A stretch of 64,000 nt of DNA, from the NCBI RefSeq assembly GCF_003015145.1, contig NZ_CP027845.1, positions 1,408,412 to 1,472,411 on the forward strand. The letters are read 5' to 3'. The DNA is from Candidatus Phycorickettsia trachydisci (GTDB lineage Bacteria; Pseudomonadota; Alphaproteobacteria; Rickettsiales; Rickettsiaceae). Under the pieces are notes generated by a model, which was not told where the DNA came from, ran no database searches, and saw only the letters and a program-made list of their open reading frames with translations. A program made the translations under genes and the position numbers. Within the stretch, counting starts at the first letter, position 1; every line of letters begins with the position of its first letter. Positions 28,401 to 36,566 of the stretch are shown here, piece by piece.

Positions 28401-31400
28401 AGACCAAAACATATACCGAGTCAAACATAATCCATTTAAATTAAAATTTAAGCTAAGTTCTAAAGTCTCATACGGAGAAGAATTTGACGGATTTGCTAAG
28501 GAAAATTATCAAATTCTTAGCCACACATTTAAGCGTATGCTTGAATGTTCTTTAGAGGAAAATGCAATATTTAGTCCATATGCTGAATGGGAAATTCAGG
28601 TTAAATGGGAAAAACCAAAAATAAGCAAGATATCTTCTGCCATTAGTAGTAAACCTGAATGGACCAGATTTGTACGAGAATTATCCAAAACCACTATAAA
28701 GTTCAGAAGCGAGGTTAAGTATATTGAAAGAGAAGAAGTAAATATATCCTCCTTAAACTTAGATGATTATACGATCCTTGAAAGAGTTGCTGATACAACT
28801 TACTATGGTCAAGAATCCCAAAAGGATAATCAGACAATCTCAATATTATGTAGTTTGACATACATAATAGGTGATATCTTTAGCAATAGTGGGGGGGGAT
28901 CTACAGGTCTGGATAAGCTATCTCATCCAGAGAAGGAGAGAAGTTTAGAGTCTATAGTTAACCGCTTTAATCGAGGAGAGTCACCAGTAATATGTATTTA
29001 TAATGTCAATAATTTACATTGGGTTGTTATTGCCCTAGTAATAGATGATAAAAGTGACAGGGTAGCTTTATATAAAGACTCATATGGGAAAGACAATAAG
29101 GATTTACAATCAGAATTACTAGATCTTGGAATAGCTCGGTTTATATATTCAACAACAAACGAACAAAAAGACAATAAATCAGTTTGCGATGTTTTTGCTC
29201 TTAAGAATGCAGAAATAATTACTCAAAAGCTCCAAGATACCGGAGAAAAATATAAGTTTATTAATGATTTTAGCAATTACAGCGAATTTTACAATTTGGA
29301 TCAAATAGGAGGTCTTAAAGAGAAAAGACTCATTGAGAAGTATATAATCGATAAGTACAGAGAAATTAAAATAGAAAAAATCTTAGAGAAATTAAAATTA
29401 TTATGTAAAACGCTTGAAGAATCTACTGGATGTAGAGTTAAACTTATCAAACAAGGTGAGGAGATTAATATGCATGAGTATGAAAATCTAATAGCGCTTG
29501 AAACAATAATAGAAAATTTAAATACAGATCGGTTTAATTATGCTTATGGTTACACAGTAAACTATAAAATATACGTAACTAAGGATTTAACATCAAAAAC
29601 CGATGAAATAAAAGAAAATTTCGTTGATATCTTCAAAGTAGATCCTAATCAAATTCAACTGGAGGGTGATGCAAATATTCCTTTTGTCCCGCTACCTGAA
29701 CCTATAAAAATTGAAGGAACTCCATATATACTACCTGAGGAATATCCAGAAGCTTTATCAGAAATAAGAGAGATGCAGACAACATCTAAACAGCCATTTT
29801 GTATATTTAAGTGTAAAGGAAATTTGGAGGATACCCAAATTATTGTAGTAGGTTTACCAGAGCTAAGAAAATCGTTGCATATTAAAGATAAATCTAAGAT
29901 AAAACGTTTTGAAGAAATATATTCTGACCTTTTTTTCGAAGATATGCAGCAATGGATTAATGAGTGTAAAGAACTTGATATCAAAGATGAAAATGGCCAA
30001 ACTTTCTTGCACCACGCCGTCTTGAACAATTGTGTGAAGGCAGTAAGTCTACTGTCTCAGCAGAAGACAATCATCAATGCTCAAGATAACAATGGCTTTA
30101 CCCCTTTACACCTAGCCATACAAAATGATTATTTAAGTACTATAGATCTTCTTATTCCTCTTGCGGATCTTAGATATTCGGATCGTGACGGATGGACCGC
30201 GCTTCATTGGGCCGCGTGGAGTGACAATATTGAAGCAATGCAACTTATAACAAAAGCAATAGATAATGGTACGATATATATAGATATAGATGCTATAGAT
30301 AATGATAGAAATACTCCTTTACATTTAGCTACATATAATGGTCATAAAGAAGTAATAAAATTGCTGATAGAAAAAAAGGCAAATCCTAATGTTCAAAATA
30401 GTCAGGGAAGTACTCCTTTACACTTAAGTGCGCTATGGGGATATGATGAGGTAGTGGAAATCCTTCTTGATAAAGAAGCTAAACTTGAGATTAAAGATAA
30501 TAAAGGTAATACTCCTTTAAACCACGCTGCATACAATGGTCATATAGAAACCGTGAAAATTTTATTCAACAAGGGGGCTAACCTTAATGTTAGAAGTCAT
30601 TATGGCTGGACTTCTTTGCACTATGCTGTGAGAAATGGCCATACAGAAACTGTGAAATTTTTACTAGACAAGGGAGCTAGCCTCGAAAATGCAGATGAAT
30701 ATGGTTGGACTCCCTTAACCTGTGCTACACACTATGGTCACCTTAATATTGTAAAGGAACTACTAAACTATAAAGCTAACATTGAGGCTATCACTAAGGA
30801 TGGCTATACCCCTATTCTTATGGCTGCGCGAGAGGGGCGTCTTGATATTATAAAAGAACTGCTAAATAATAAGGCTAATATTGAGGTCGCAAATAAGGAT
30901 GGCATGACCTCCTTATTTGAAGCGGTATGTAATGGTCACTTTCAGATAGCACAACTTCTTCTTGATAAAGGAGCTGATCTTGAAGTTAAAGATAATAAGG
31001 AGGGGAGAACTCTTTTGCACTACGCCGTAGAGAATGATCATATAGGAGCTGTAGAGTTTCTTCTATACAAAAGAATTAACATTGAAGCCACAACAAGAGA
31101 GGGCAATACCCCATTGCATTTAGCCGCAAGAAATGGCTATACAGAAATTGTGAAGCTTTTAGTAAGCAAAGGAGCTAACCTTGAGGTCAAAAGTCATTAT
31201 GGTTGGACTCCTATACACTATGCTGCGAGAAACGGCTATACAGAAACTGTAAAATTTTTACTAGATAAGGAAGTTAGTTTTGAAGATGCAGACGAATATG
31301 GCTGGACTCCTTTGCTCTGGGCTACACACTATGGTCACCTTTATGTTGTAAAGGAACTACTAAATTACAAAGCTAAAACCGATGCTGTAACTCAAAATGT

Positions 31401-32703
31401 CTGGCCTCCTTTACTTGTAGCTGCATTGCGTGGACATTTTGACATTGTAAAGGAACTACTAAACTATAAAGCTAACATCGAAGCTACAACTGAGGATGGC
31501 TACACCCCTATTCTTGCAGCTGTACAAGGAGGCCATCTTGATATTGTAAAGGAACTACTAAACTATAAAGCTAACATCGAAGCTACAACTGAGGATGGCT
31601 ACACCCCTATTCTTATGGCTGCACGAGGGGGACACCTTGATATTGTAAAAGAACTGCTAAATAATAAGGCTAATATTGAGGCCGCAAATAAGGATGGCAT
31701 GACTCCCTTATTTGAAGCGGTATGTAATGGTCACTGTCAGATAGCACAACTTCTTCTTGATAAAGGAGCTAACTTTGAGGCTACAACACAAACTGGTGAT
31801 ACTCCCTTACACTGTGCTGCAAAAAATGGCCATACAAAAACCGTAGAGAGTTTGCTATACAAGGCAACTAAACTTGAAGCTATAAATCCATTTTTATATG
31901 TTACATGTAAGGACCTCAGTGGTATAGAAGAGCTATTAAACTATAAACCTAATATTATTGAGGTTAGAAATAAGAATGGCGATACCTCTCTGCATATCGC
32001 TGCACAAGAAGGCCATCTTGATATTGTAAAGAAATTACTAGACTATAAGGCTAACATCGAGGCTACAAATAAGGGTGGTTGGACTCCTTTGCTTAAAGCT
32101 GCACAAAGAGGTCATTGTCAAGTGGTACAACTTCTTCTTAATGAAGGAGCTAATATTGAGGCTGCAACACAAGCTGGTGATACTCCCTTACACTATGCTG
32201 CAGAAAATGGCCATACAAAAACTGTAGAGTGTTTGCTAGACAAAAAAGCTTACCTTGAGACTACAACACAAATGGGTAATACACCATTGCATTTAGCTGC
32301 AGGAAATGGCCATGCAGCAACCGTGAAGCTTCTACTAGACAAAGGCGCCAACATTGAGGCTATAAATAATAGTGGTTACACTCCTCTTTTTGTGGCTAGG
32401 TACCATGAGTACCAAGATGTTGTGGAGGAACTACTAAACTATAAGGCTAACATCGAGGCTGTAAGTAATATTGGCTATAATACCATAAAGCTAGCGGGTG
32501 ATCGTGGGCAGCAGATACTAAAAAATTTCAAACAAAAAGATACTCATATAGCAAGCTCAGACACAGAAGCCATAGGTAAGCTAAGTACAAGTTACGGAAT
32601 GCAAGAATTATTAGGATCAGTAGATGATGAAATGACCTCAACGGCACTAGTTATGGGCAATATAGCAGAACCTAGTAATCCTATGGAGCCTCCTTCTCCT
32701 TGA
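25450..32703 (+). CDS. Giant multidomain protein: Gly-rich segments, candidate CE-clan cysteine protease, ~25 ankyrin repeats (2417 aa)
   Basis: Residues ~158-217 and ~338-400 are Gly-rich, collagen-like stretches (GDPGRDGEPGLAGGSGG; GGKGGIGGKSG). Residues ~430-1060 are mainly helical and coiled-coil-like. Residues ~1110-1300 carry a candidate clan CE (C48/YopJ-like) protease core: NNLHWVVIALVID with His1190, LYKDSYG with Asp1210, and KSVCDVFALKNAEII with Cys1246. A Gln at 1239 is placed where the oxyanion Gln is expected. Residues ~1505-2355 form a long ankyrin array with an internal ~600-bp duplication. The tail is acidic and polar. Clan CE enzymes remove ubiquitin or SUMO, or acetylate host proteins, so a host-directed effector is a plausible inference. 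No signal peptide is seen. Confidence 0.78.
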   Translation: MRAKISHHKTNLSSFAISTNQSEPQNQEATLDVTEYCGYPNIIVNTQGDGEIEVTYIDRLVKVSQVIIDINSQIQKNALQGGCKETKGEAQLLIQSIKHLKIFSIKEIIIDGNLIDDKLAGCNVTIIAPKWIVTGDYSINLRGQDAKEHTDFVASNGKDPGDPGRDGEPGLAGGSGGNFWGMGTKFINLEKLTINVSGGKGGNGQKGGNGAKGQDKDIPQTKDNIELLEWVKYGIPQLIKKIDTLKSTISSEKLVSLLGPSYDRKLANTIKAIKYEKARIVKALALESELPKTLYQKKFNSFYNAITKPSFSHFSSQSNKATDLYSTFEHLSFLVIPDICSGGNASKGGKGGIGGKSGTCDIILLGQETLNCKVINESGKNGSDADHGIAGPPGTITINGDDITCPYYPINLEGAIPAEKNYINQEKPSDIKAPNSIISLLDYHIFAQHAVNHSLFNSCCQKFTNISTEKRELISYFLSNINHLDALIEDISIEINVEKFFERDIEKFLAKAEKSTNDLEQKYLNSIYHQNIDKEIKQKEIEIQEGRVSIIKLTKNIDSIVNILDEIPYLEQIDRDMADAMDNIINLLLTKQKLEKESIKNAVLRTIQITAQITGLIVGIWFPPSVPIFCLISNCTELIKKPTFSTGEIINSFETLAKQYSEQKHLHAEKKNEESEFDSLVNSCKTIFNSYKDKENIKPKEIIHNLNELLKRLAENRENIIKYFKRYLRETINEIKVEIKNSANKSSVALELGKLEVTSHLINILKEIEVNIKRSDYQSKFKDAIKHIGSIHSTVTKICEELKKHLKDQKDLREKDTDANKRVYMLTDDISLQDKIVEWHTLLLQNKTLEMHQKIHSILECWSFPFMKEILENFNSHTDYIENTKSLIAAARNSIDKIVPNYTYDASYVITYEDDQDSNKLRNLLEGALIHLETKIPKDEYRYIIKCRKINIQIENSSNKYFQRYLNEGEITLSHKGVSNYKHTDQNIYRVKHNPFKLKFKLSSKVSYGEEFDGFAKENYQILSHTFKRMLECSLEENAIFSPYAEWEIQVKWEKPKISKISSAISSKPEWTRFVRELSKTTIKFRSEVKYIEREEVNISSLNLDDYTILERVADTTYYGQESQKDNQTISILCSLTYIIGDIFSNSGGGSTGLDKLSHPEKERSLESIVNRFNRGESPVICIYNVNNLHWVVIALVIDDKSDRVALYKDSYGKDNKDLQSELLDLGIARFIYSTTNEQKDNKSVCDVFALKNAEIITQKLQDTGEKYKFINDFSNYSEFYNLDQIGGLKEKRLIEKYIIDKYREIKIEKILEKLKLLCKTLEESTGCRVKLIKQGEEINMHEYENLIALETIIENLNTDRFNYAYGYTVNYKIYVTKDLTSKTDEIKENFVDIFKVDPNQIQLEGDANIPFVPLPEPIKIEGTPYILPEEYPEALSEIREMQTTSKQPFCIFKCKGNLEDTQIIVVGLPELRKSLHIKDKSKIKRFEEIYSDLFFEDMQQWINECKELDIKDENGQTFLHHAVLNNCVKAVSLLSQQKTIINAQDNNGFTPLHLAIQNDYLSTIDLLIPLADLRYSDRDGWTALHWAAWSDNIEAMQLITKAIDNGTIYIDIDAIDNDRNTPLHLATYNGHKEVIKLLIEKKANPNVQNSQGSTPLHLSALWGYDEVVEILLDKEAKLEIKDNKGNTPLNHAAYNGHIETVKILFNKGANLNVRSHYGWTSLHYAVRNGHTETVKFLLDKGASLENADEYGWTPLTCATHYGHLNIVKELLNYKANIEAITKDGYTPILMAAREGRLDIIKELLNNKANIEVANKDGMTSLFEAVCNGHFQIAQLLLDKGADLEVKDNKEGRTLLHYAVENDHIGAVEFLLYKRINIEATTREGNTPLHLAARNGYTEIVKLLVSKGANLEVKSHYGWTPIHYAARNGYTETVKFLLDKEVSFEDADEYGWTPLLWATHYGHLYVVKELLNYKAKTDAVTQNVWPPLLVAALRGHFDIVKELLNYKANIEATTEDGYTPILAAVQGGHLDIVKELLNYKANIEATTEDGYTPILMAARGGHLDIVKELLNNKANIEAANKDGMTPLFEAVCNGHCQIAQLLLDKGANFEATTQTGDTPLHCAAKNGHTKTVESLLYKATKLEAINPFLYVTCKDLSGIEELLNYKPNIIEVRNKNGDTSLHIAAQEGHLDIVKKLLDYKANIEATNKGGWTPLLKAAQRGHCQVVQLLLNEGANIEAATQAGDTPLHYAAENGHTKTVECLLDKKAYLETTTQMGNTPLHLAAGNGHAATVKLLLDKGANIEAINNSGYTPLFVARYHEYQDVVEELLNYKANIEAVSNIGYNTIKLAGDRGQQILKNFKQKDTHIASSDTEAIGKLSTSYGMQELLGSVDDEMTSTALVMGNIAEPSNPMEPPSP

Positions 32704-32710
32704 TACAGGC

Positions 32711-32818
32711 ATGCTTCCAATGTCATGGGCACATATCAATATGCTTGGAGAGTATGATTTTTCGGAAGAAAAAATGAGAGATTCATGCGAAATTTTACCT
32801 ACCAAAGCTATTGCATGA
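32711..32818 (+). pseudogene. Tn3-family transposase, C-terminal remnant
   Basis: A short open frame reads MLPMSWAHINMLGEYDFSEE and ends in TGA. It resembles the conserved C-terminal end of Tn3-type transposases (LSPxxWxHINLxGxYxW). Nothing else of the transposase is present. It directly follows the stop of the giant gene. Confidence 0.55.
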
Positions 32819-33352
32819 GGCCTAATTTTAGCAATAAAAATAAACCTTTGGATCATAATCAGATATGAATAGCTATGAAGCAAAAGTTTAATCAAAATAT
32901 ATCAATTATATTAAATTTTCAAAATTCTACTGCGCGTTCCATACCTTTGAGCCGCTGAAGCCAAGGTTGTATCAAGCAAGTACCATATTTAAGACTTTGA
33001 TAAATACAAAGCCAAGAGATATTTTATTCCAAAAAGTGCTAAGTACCGTGAATTAAGATATTTTTAAAGCTTAGAGGTCTAAGGTCCAGGGGAATGTATT
33101 GGGTACGCAAAATAATTATGCACAAATAACGCAATTTATTTCTGCGCGTTACAGCAATCGACTTTTGAAAATGACATTTTGATTGAAGATAAAAAGTATA
33201 AAAAAGGAACGTTTGTTATACATAAAATTGATAAAGAGAATATTTTTACATCTTCGGGAAATATTATTAGGTTTTAGTTGTTATTTTATATGTTGGTTAA
33301 AGAACCTAAGTAATGCACAATGTATTTAGAAAGATTTTAATATGTTTTACAT
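32819..33352. other. Intergenic stretch, no gene identified
   Basis: About 530 bp with frequent stops in all frames. A short segment (about 33180-33275) reads in parts like DIKIDKENIF but cannot be placed. No RNA gene or clear inverted repeat was found. The promoter for the 1012-aa ankyrin gene should lie at the right end. Confidence 0.4.
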
Positions 33353-36300
33353 ATGCAACCAACTTTTGAAACTGAAACAACATCTCAAGAAAACAACAGT
33401 GGTCAAATGGACGTGCCATATAATATGGATATACATGCTTCTGCAAAAGCAGGAGATATTGAAACACTGAAACTTATAGTAAACCAGGGAATTAATATAG
33501 ATCTGCAGGACAAAGATGGTAATACCCCTCTTTGTATAGCTTCACAAAATGGTCATAAAGGGGTAGTAGAGTATCTTTTAAGTAAAGATGCAAAGACAGA
33601 TCTTGTGACCATAGATGGCGATACTGCTTTACATCTGGCTGCAGAAAAGGGCCACCACGAAGTAGTGAAGTATCTTTTGGACAATCGAGCAGATATTGAA
33701 GCTGCACAAGAAGGCGTAACGCCTTTACATCGAGCTGCAGCAGGTGGTCATTATGAAGTAGTAAAATATTTCTTGAAGAAAGGAGCAAATATTGAAGCTA
33801 AAACTGGTAATGAGACAACTCCTTTACTTTGGGCTGCTGAAAATGGTCATTCTGAAGTAGTAAGGCTTCTGCTAGATAACGGAGCAGAAATTGAGGTTAA
33901 AAATTGTGAAGGATATACTCCTTTACTTTGGGCTATGGAAAGAGATGACTCTGAAACCTTAAAGCTTCTATTGGAAAAGGGAGCAAATGTAGATGCTACA
34001 AACGAGAGCGGTAATACTCTGTTGTTTTTAGCCATAGAAGAACAAGGCAGTGCTAGGTTGGTAAAGTTGCTACTAGATAACGGAGCAAACATGGATGTTA
34101 CGGATAAGGATGGCAATACCCCTTTACACTTAGCTGTAGTAGGTGCTGATCATGAAATAGTTGAGCTACTTTTGGATAAAGGGGCAGACACTGAAGCTTT
34201 AGATTGTGAGGGTCGTACTCCCTTAGTTCGTGCTCTAGATTGGAATCCGTGCTTAGGGGTAATAAAGCTTCTATTGGATAACGGAGCAAGTATTGATAAT
34301 GATAGCGCAACTCTCCTGTATTTGGCTACATTGAGCGACAACTATGAAGTAGCAGAGCTTTTGCTGGATCGTGGTGCTGATATTAACGCTATGGAAGACG
34401 GTGAATCTGCATTACATATGGCTGTTAAAAGTGGTTATCATAAAGCAGCAAGGTTTTTATTGGACAAGGGGGCAAATGTTGATGCTATAGATAGCTGTGA
34501 TAAAACACCTTTGCTTTGGGCTGTAGACAGGAATGATGCAGAAATGGTGAAGCTTCTATTGCATGCGGGGGCAAATACCGAAGTTACGCTTCGTGATAGC
34601 GATACTCTTTTACATTGGGCTATAAAAAAAGACGATACGGAAGTGGTAAAAATCCTTCTGGATAAAGGAGTAAACCTTGATGCTAGAGATAATTATGGTA
34701 AAACTCCAATGCATATGGCTGCTCAAATGGGAGGGATAGAGATAATGGAGCTATTGCTAGAAAAGGGGGCGAGGGGTGATGCGAGAGATAATCGAGGTGA
34801 GATGCCAATTCATTATGCTGCTGGGATGGGGTATGAAAAAGTAGTAAGAATACTTTTGGATAATGGAGTAAAAGTTGATGATACCGCATCAAATAGCAAA
34901 GCAGCTTTGTATATCGCTGCCCGAAATGGACATCTTGAAGTGGTAGAGCTTCTTTTAAATCGAGGAGCAGCAATTGATGCATCCACGATGAGTGGTAAGA
35001 CTGCTTTGCACGTTGCTGTACAAAATGGTCACTTTGGAGTGATAGAATTTCTTTTAAATCAAGGAGCAAAAATTGATGCTTCAACAGAAGATGGCTTTAC
35101 TTCTTTGCATATTGCAGCACAAAAAGGGTACATTAAAGTAGTCAAGTTTCTATTGAACTATAAGGCAAATGTTGATGTTAAAACAATAAATAATCACACC
35201 CCTTTACACCTTGCTTCGGTTCAATGTCACCATGAAGTAGTAAAATGTCTTTTGGATAATAAGGCAAAAGTTGACTCCATAGATAATTATGGCAACACTT
35301 CTTTGATCTTAGCTGCACGCGGTAGTAATGATGGTGAAATGTGTAAGACAATGCGTTATTTGTTAAAAGCTAAAGCAGATGTTAATACGCAAAACCAAGA
35401 TGGCAGTACTGCTTTGGATTATACTATCCTGGAAGAAAAATCAGCGTCTATTTTAATTCTGTCCAGCGAAGAAGGTGCAATAAATTTGAATGACTTAAAC
35501 TTATCTAAGCTAAGAAATAATATTAATTCCCTTATCAATGTAGAAAGCTGCAATCCTTTAGAAAAAGCTATGGGATTATTAAACGTGCTAGATGCTTTAA
35601 CGGAATCAGATAAAGCATTTGCAGGAGAAATAAGAGGAATTATTGGTGCAAAACTAGTGTTAATAATTCAAGAATCTATTACTCCAATAATTCAAGAATC
35701 TATTGAAGAAATAAGGCTCGAAGAAGATAATTTACTACAACAAGCAATCCCACCACAAAAAGATATTTTACCTATACTTAAAGAAAATGACAATTTGCTT
35801 AAGCTTAAAAGACTGCATGAAAGCTTGGAAAAAAAAGAAAATGTAAAAAGTTTATTGGATAATCTATCACCTGGATGTTTGGACAAATTACAGAAATCTT
35901 TTATTTTAGCGAAAGCCCTAGAAAAAAACGTTCTTAAGCTACATTGTAACTCACTGAAAAAAGCTGCAGAAGGTTTTACAGCAAAGCTTAATGAAACTTC
36001 CAAATCTGCAATTCAACAATCAAAATTGTTTGATGTTAGTAATGCTGATGGTGCAGTAGAAAATATAACTTCTTTTCTAGGTCTAAAAGATCAAGGGAGC
36101 CTGCTCCTTGCATTTAAGTTCACAAAAGCTGAAGATTTAGATAATCACTCTTCTAAACGCTCTAGACATAGTGAATTGTGCGGTGAGGCAGTCGAAAATG
36201 ATGAAGATATTCAAGCTTCTAAACGTCAAAAATTCTTGGACCAATCTGTTAGTGCAGACTCTATCCTTTCATGTGAAGCAGTTTATGCATTAAATGATTC

Positions 36301-36391
36301 AGGTAATGTAGATCAAGGATCAAGTTTACATCTGTTAGGTAACACGCACGCATCCTCAGGTGCTGTTCTTGATTATGATATCCAAAATTAG
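33353..36391 (+). CDS. Ankyrin-repeat protein with post-ankyrin helical domain and basic tail, 1012 aa
   Basis: Residues ~25-700 hold about 20 ankyrin units of 33-34 residues (for example TALHLAAEKGHHEVVKYLLD). Then comes a helical region starting with SCNPLEKAMGLLNVLDAL (~735), which matches QLLEKVLGLLNILNVL in the 839-aa sibling. The motif VENITSFLGLKD lies near 902-913. The tail has two basic clusters, SKRSR (~933) and SKRQK (~957), and ends with VDQGSSLHLLGN, again shared with the sibling (IDQEASLNLLG). The basic pair could be a bipartite nuclear signal in the host, which is inference. Ankyrin effectors of intracellular bacteria are often secreted by type IV or type I systems. Confidence 0.85.
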   Translation: MQPTFETETTSQENNSGQMDVPYNMDIHASAKAGDIETLKLIVNQGINIDLQDKDGNTPLCIASQNGHKGVVEYLLSKDAKTDLVTIDGDTALHLAAEKGHHEVVKYLLDNRADIEAAQEGVTPLHRAAAGGHYEVVKYFLKKGANIEAKTGNETTPLLWAAENGHSEVVRLLLDNGAEIEVKNCEGYTPLLWAMERDDSETLKLLLEKGANVDATNESGNTLLFLAIEEQGSARLVKLLLDNGANMDVTDKDGNTPLHLAVVGADHEIVELLLDKGADTEALDCEGRTPLVRALDWNPCLGVIKLLLDNGASIDNDSATLLYLATLSDNYEVAELLLDRGADINAMEDGESALHMAVKSGYHKAARFLLDKGANVDAIDSCDKTPLLWAVDRNDAEMVKLLLHAGANTEVTLRDSDTLLHWAIKKDDTEVVKILLDKGVNLDARDNYGKTPMHMAAQMGGIEIMELLLEKGARGDARDNRGEMPIHYAAGMGYEKVVRILLDNGVKVDDTASNSKAALYIAARNGHLEVVELLLNRGAAIDASTMSGKTALHVAVQNGHFGVIEFLLNQGAKIDASTEDGFTSLHIAAQKGYIKVVKFLLNYKANVDVKTINNHTPLHLASVQCHHEVVKCLLDNKAKVDSIDNYGNTSLILAARGSNDGEMCKTMRYLLKAKADVNTQNQDGSTALDYTILEEKSASILILSSEEGAINLNDLNLSKLRNNINSLINVESCNPLEKAMGLLNVLDALTESDKAFAGEIRGIIGAKLVLIIQESITPIIQESIEEIRLEEDNLLQQAIPPQKDILPILKENDNLLKLKRLHESLEKKENVKSLLDNLSPGCLDKLQKSFILAKALEKNVLKLHCNSLKKAAEGFTAKLNETSKSAIQQSKLFDVSNADGAVENITSFLGLKDQGSLLLAFKFTKAEDLDNHSSKRSRHSELCGEAVENDEDIQASKRQKFLDQSVSADSILSCEAVYALNDSGNVDQGSSLHLLGNTHASSGAVLDYDIQN

Positions 36392-36566
36392 ATCTGTTTT
36401 GCCCTATCTGATGCAGTGATGGTCCTTTAGTATTTAGATCTGCAATATCATACTCAAAAATTTGATTTTACGAGCATATGAACATGAATATCTAAAACCT
36501 AACTAAGCACTACTTTGCGATTAATGCTATAATGAAATTTATAATCTTATAATATTTAATTAGTTT

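Noticed and set aside
30000..32500. CRISPR-like regular spacing of ~99-bp repeats
   Set aside because: The repeats are coding ankyrin units in frame, with no constant 20-40-bp repeat and unique spacers, and there are no cas genes.
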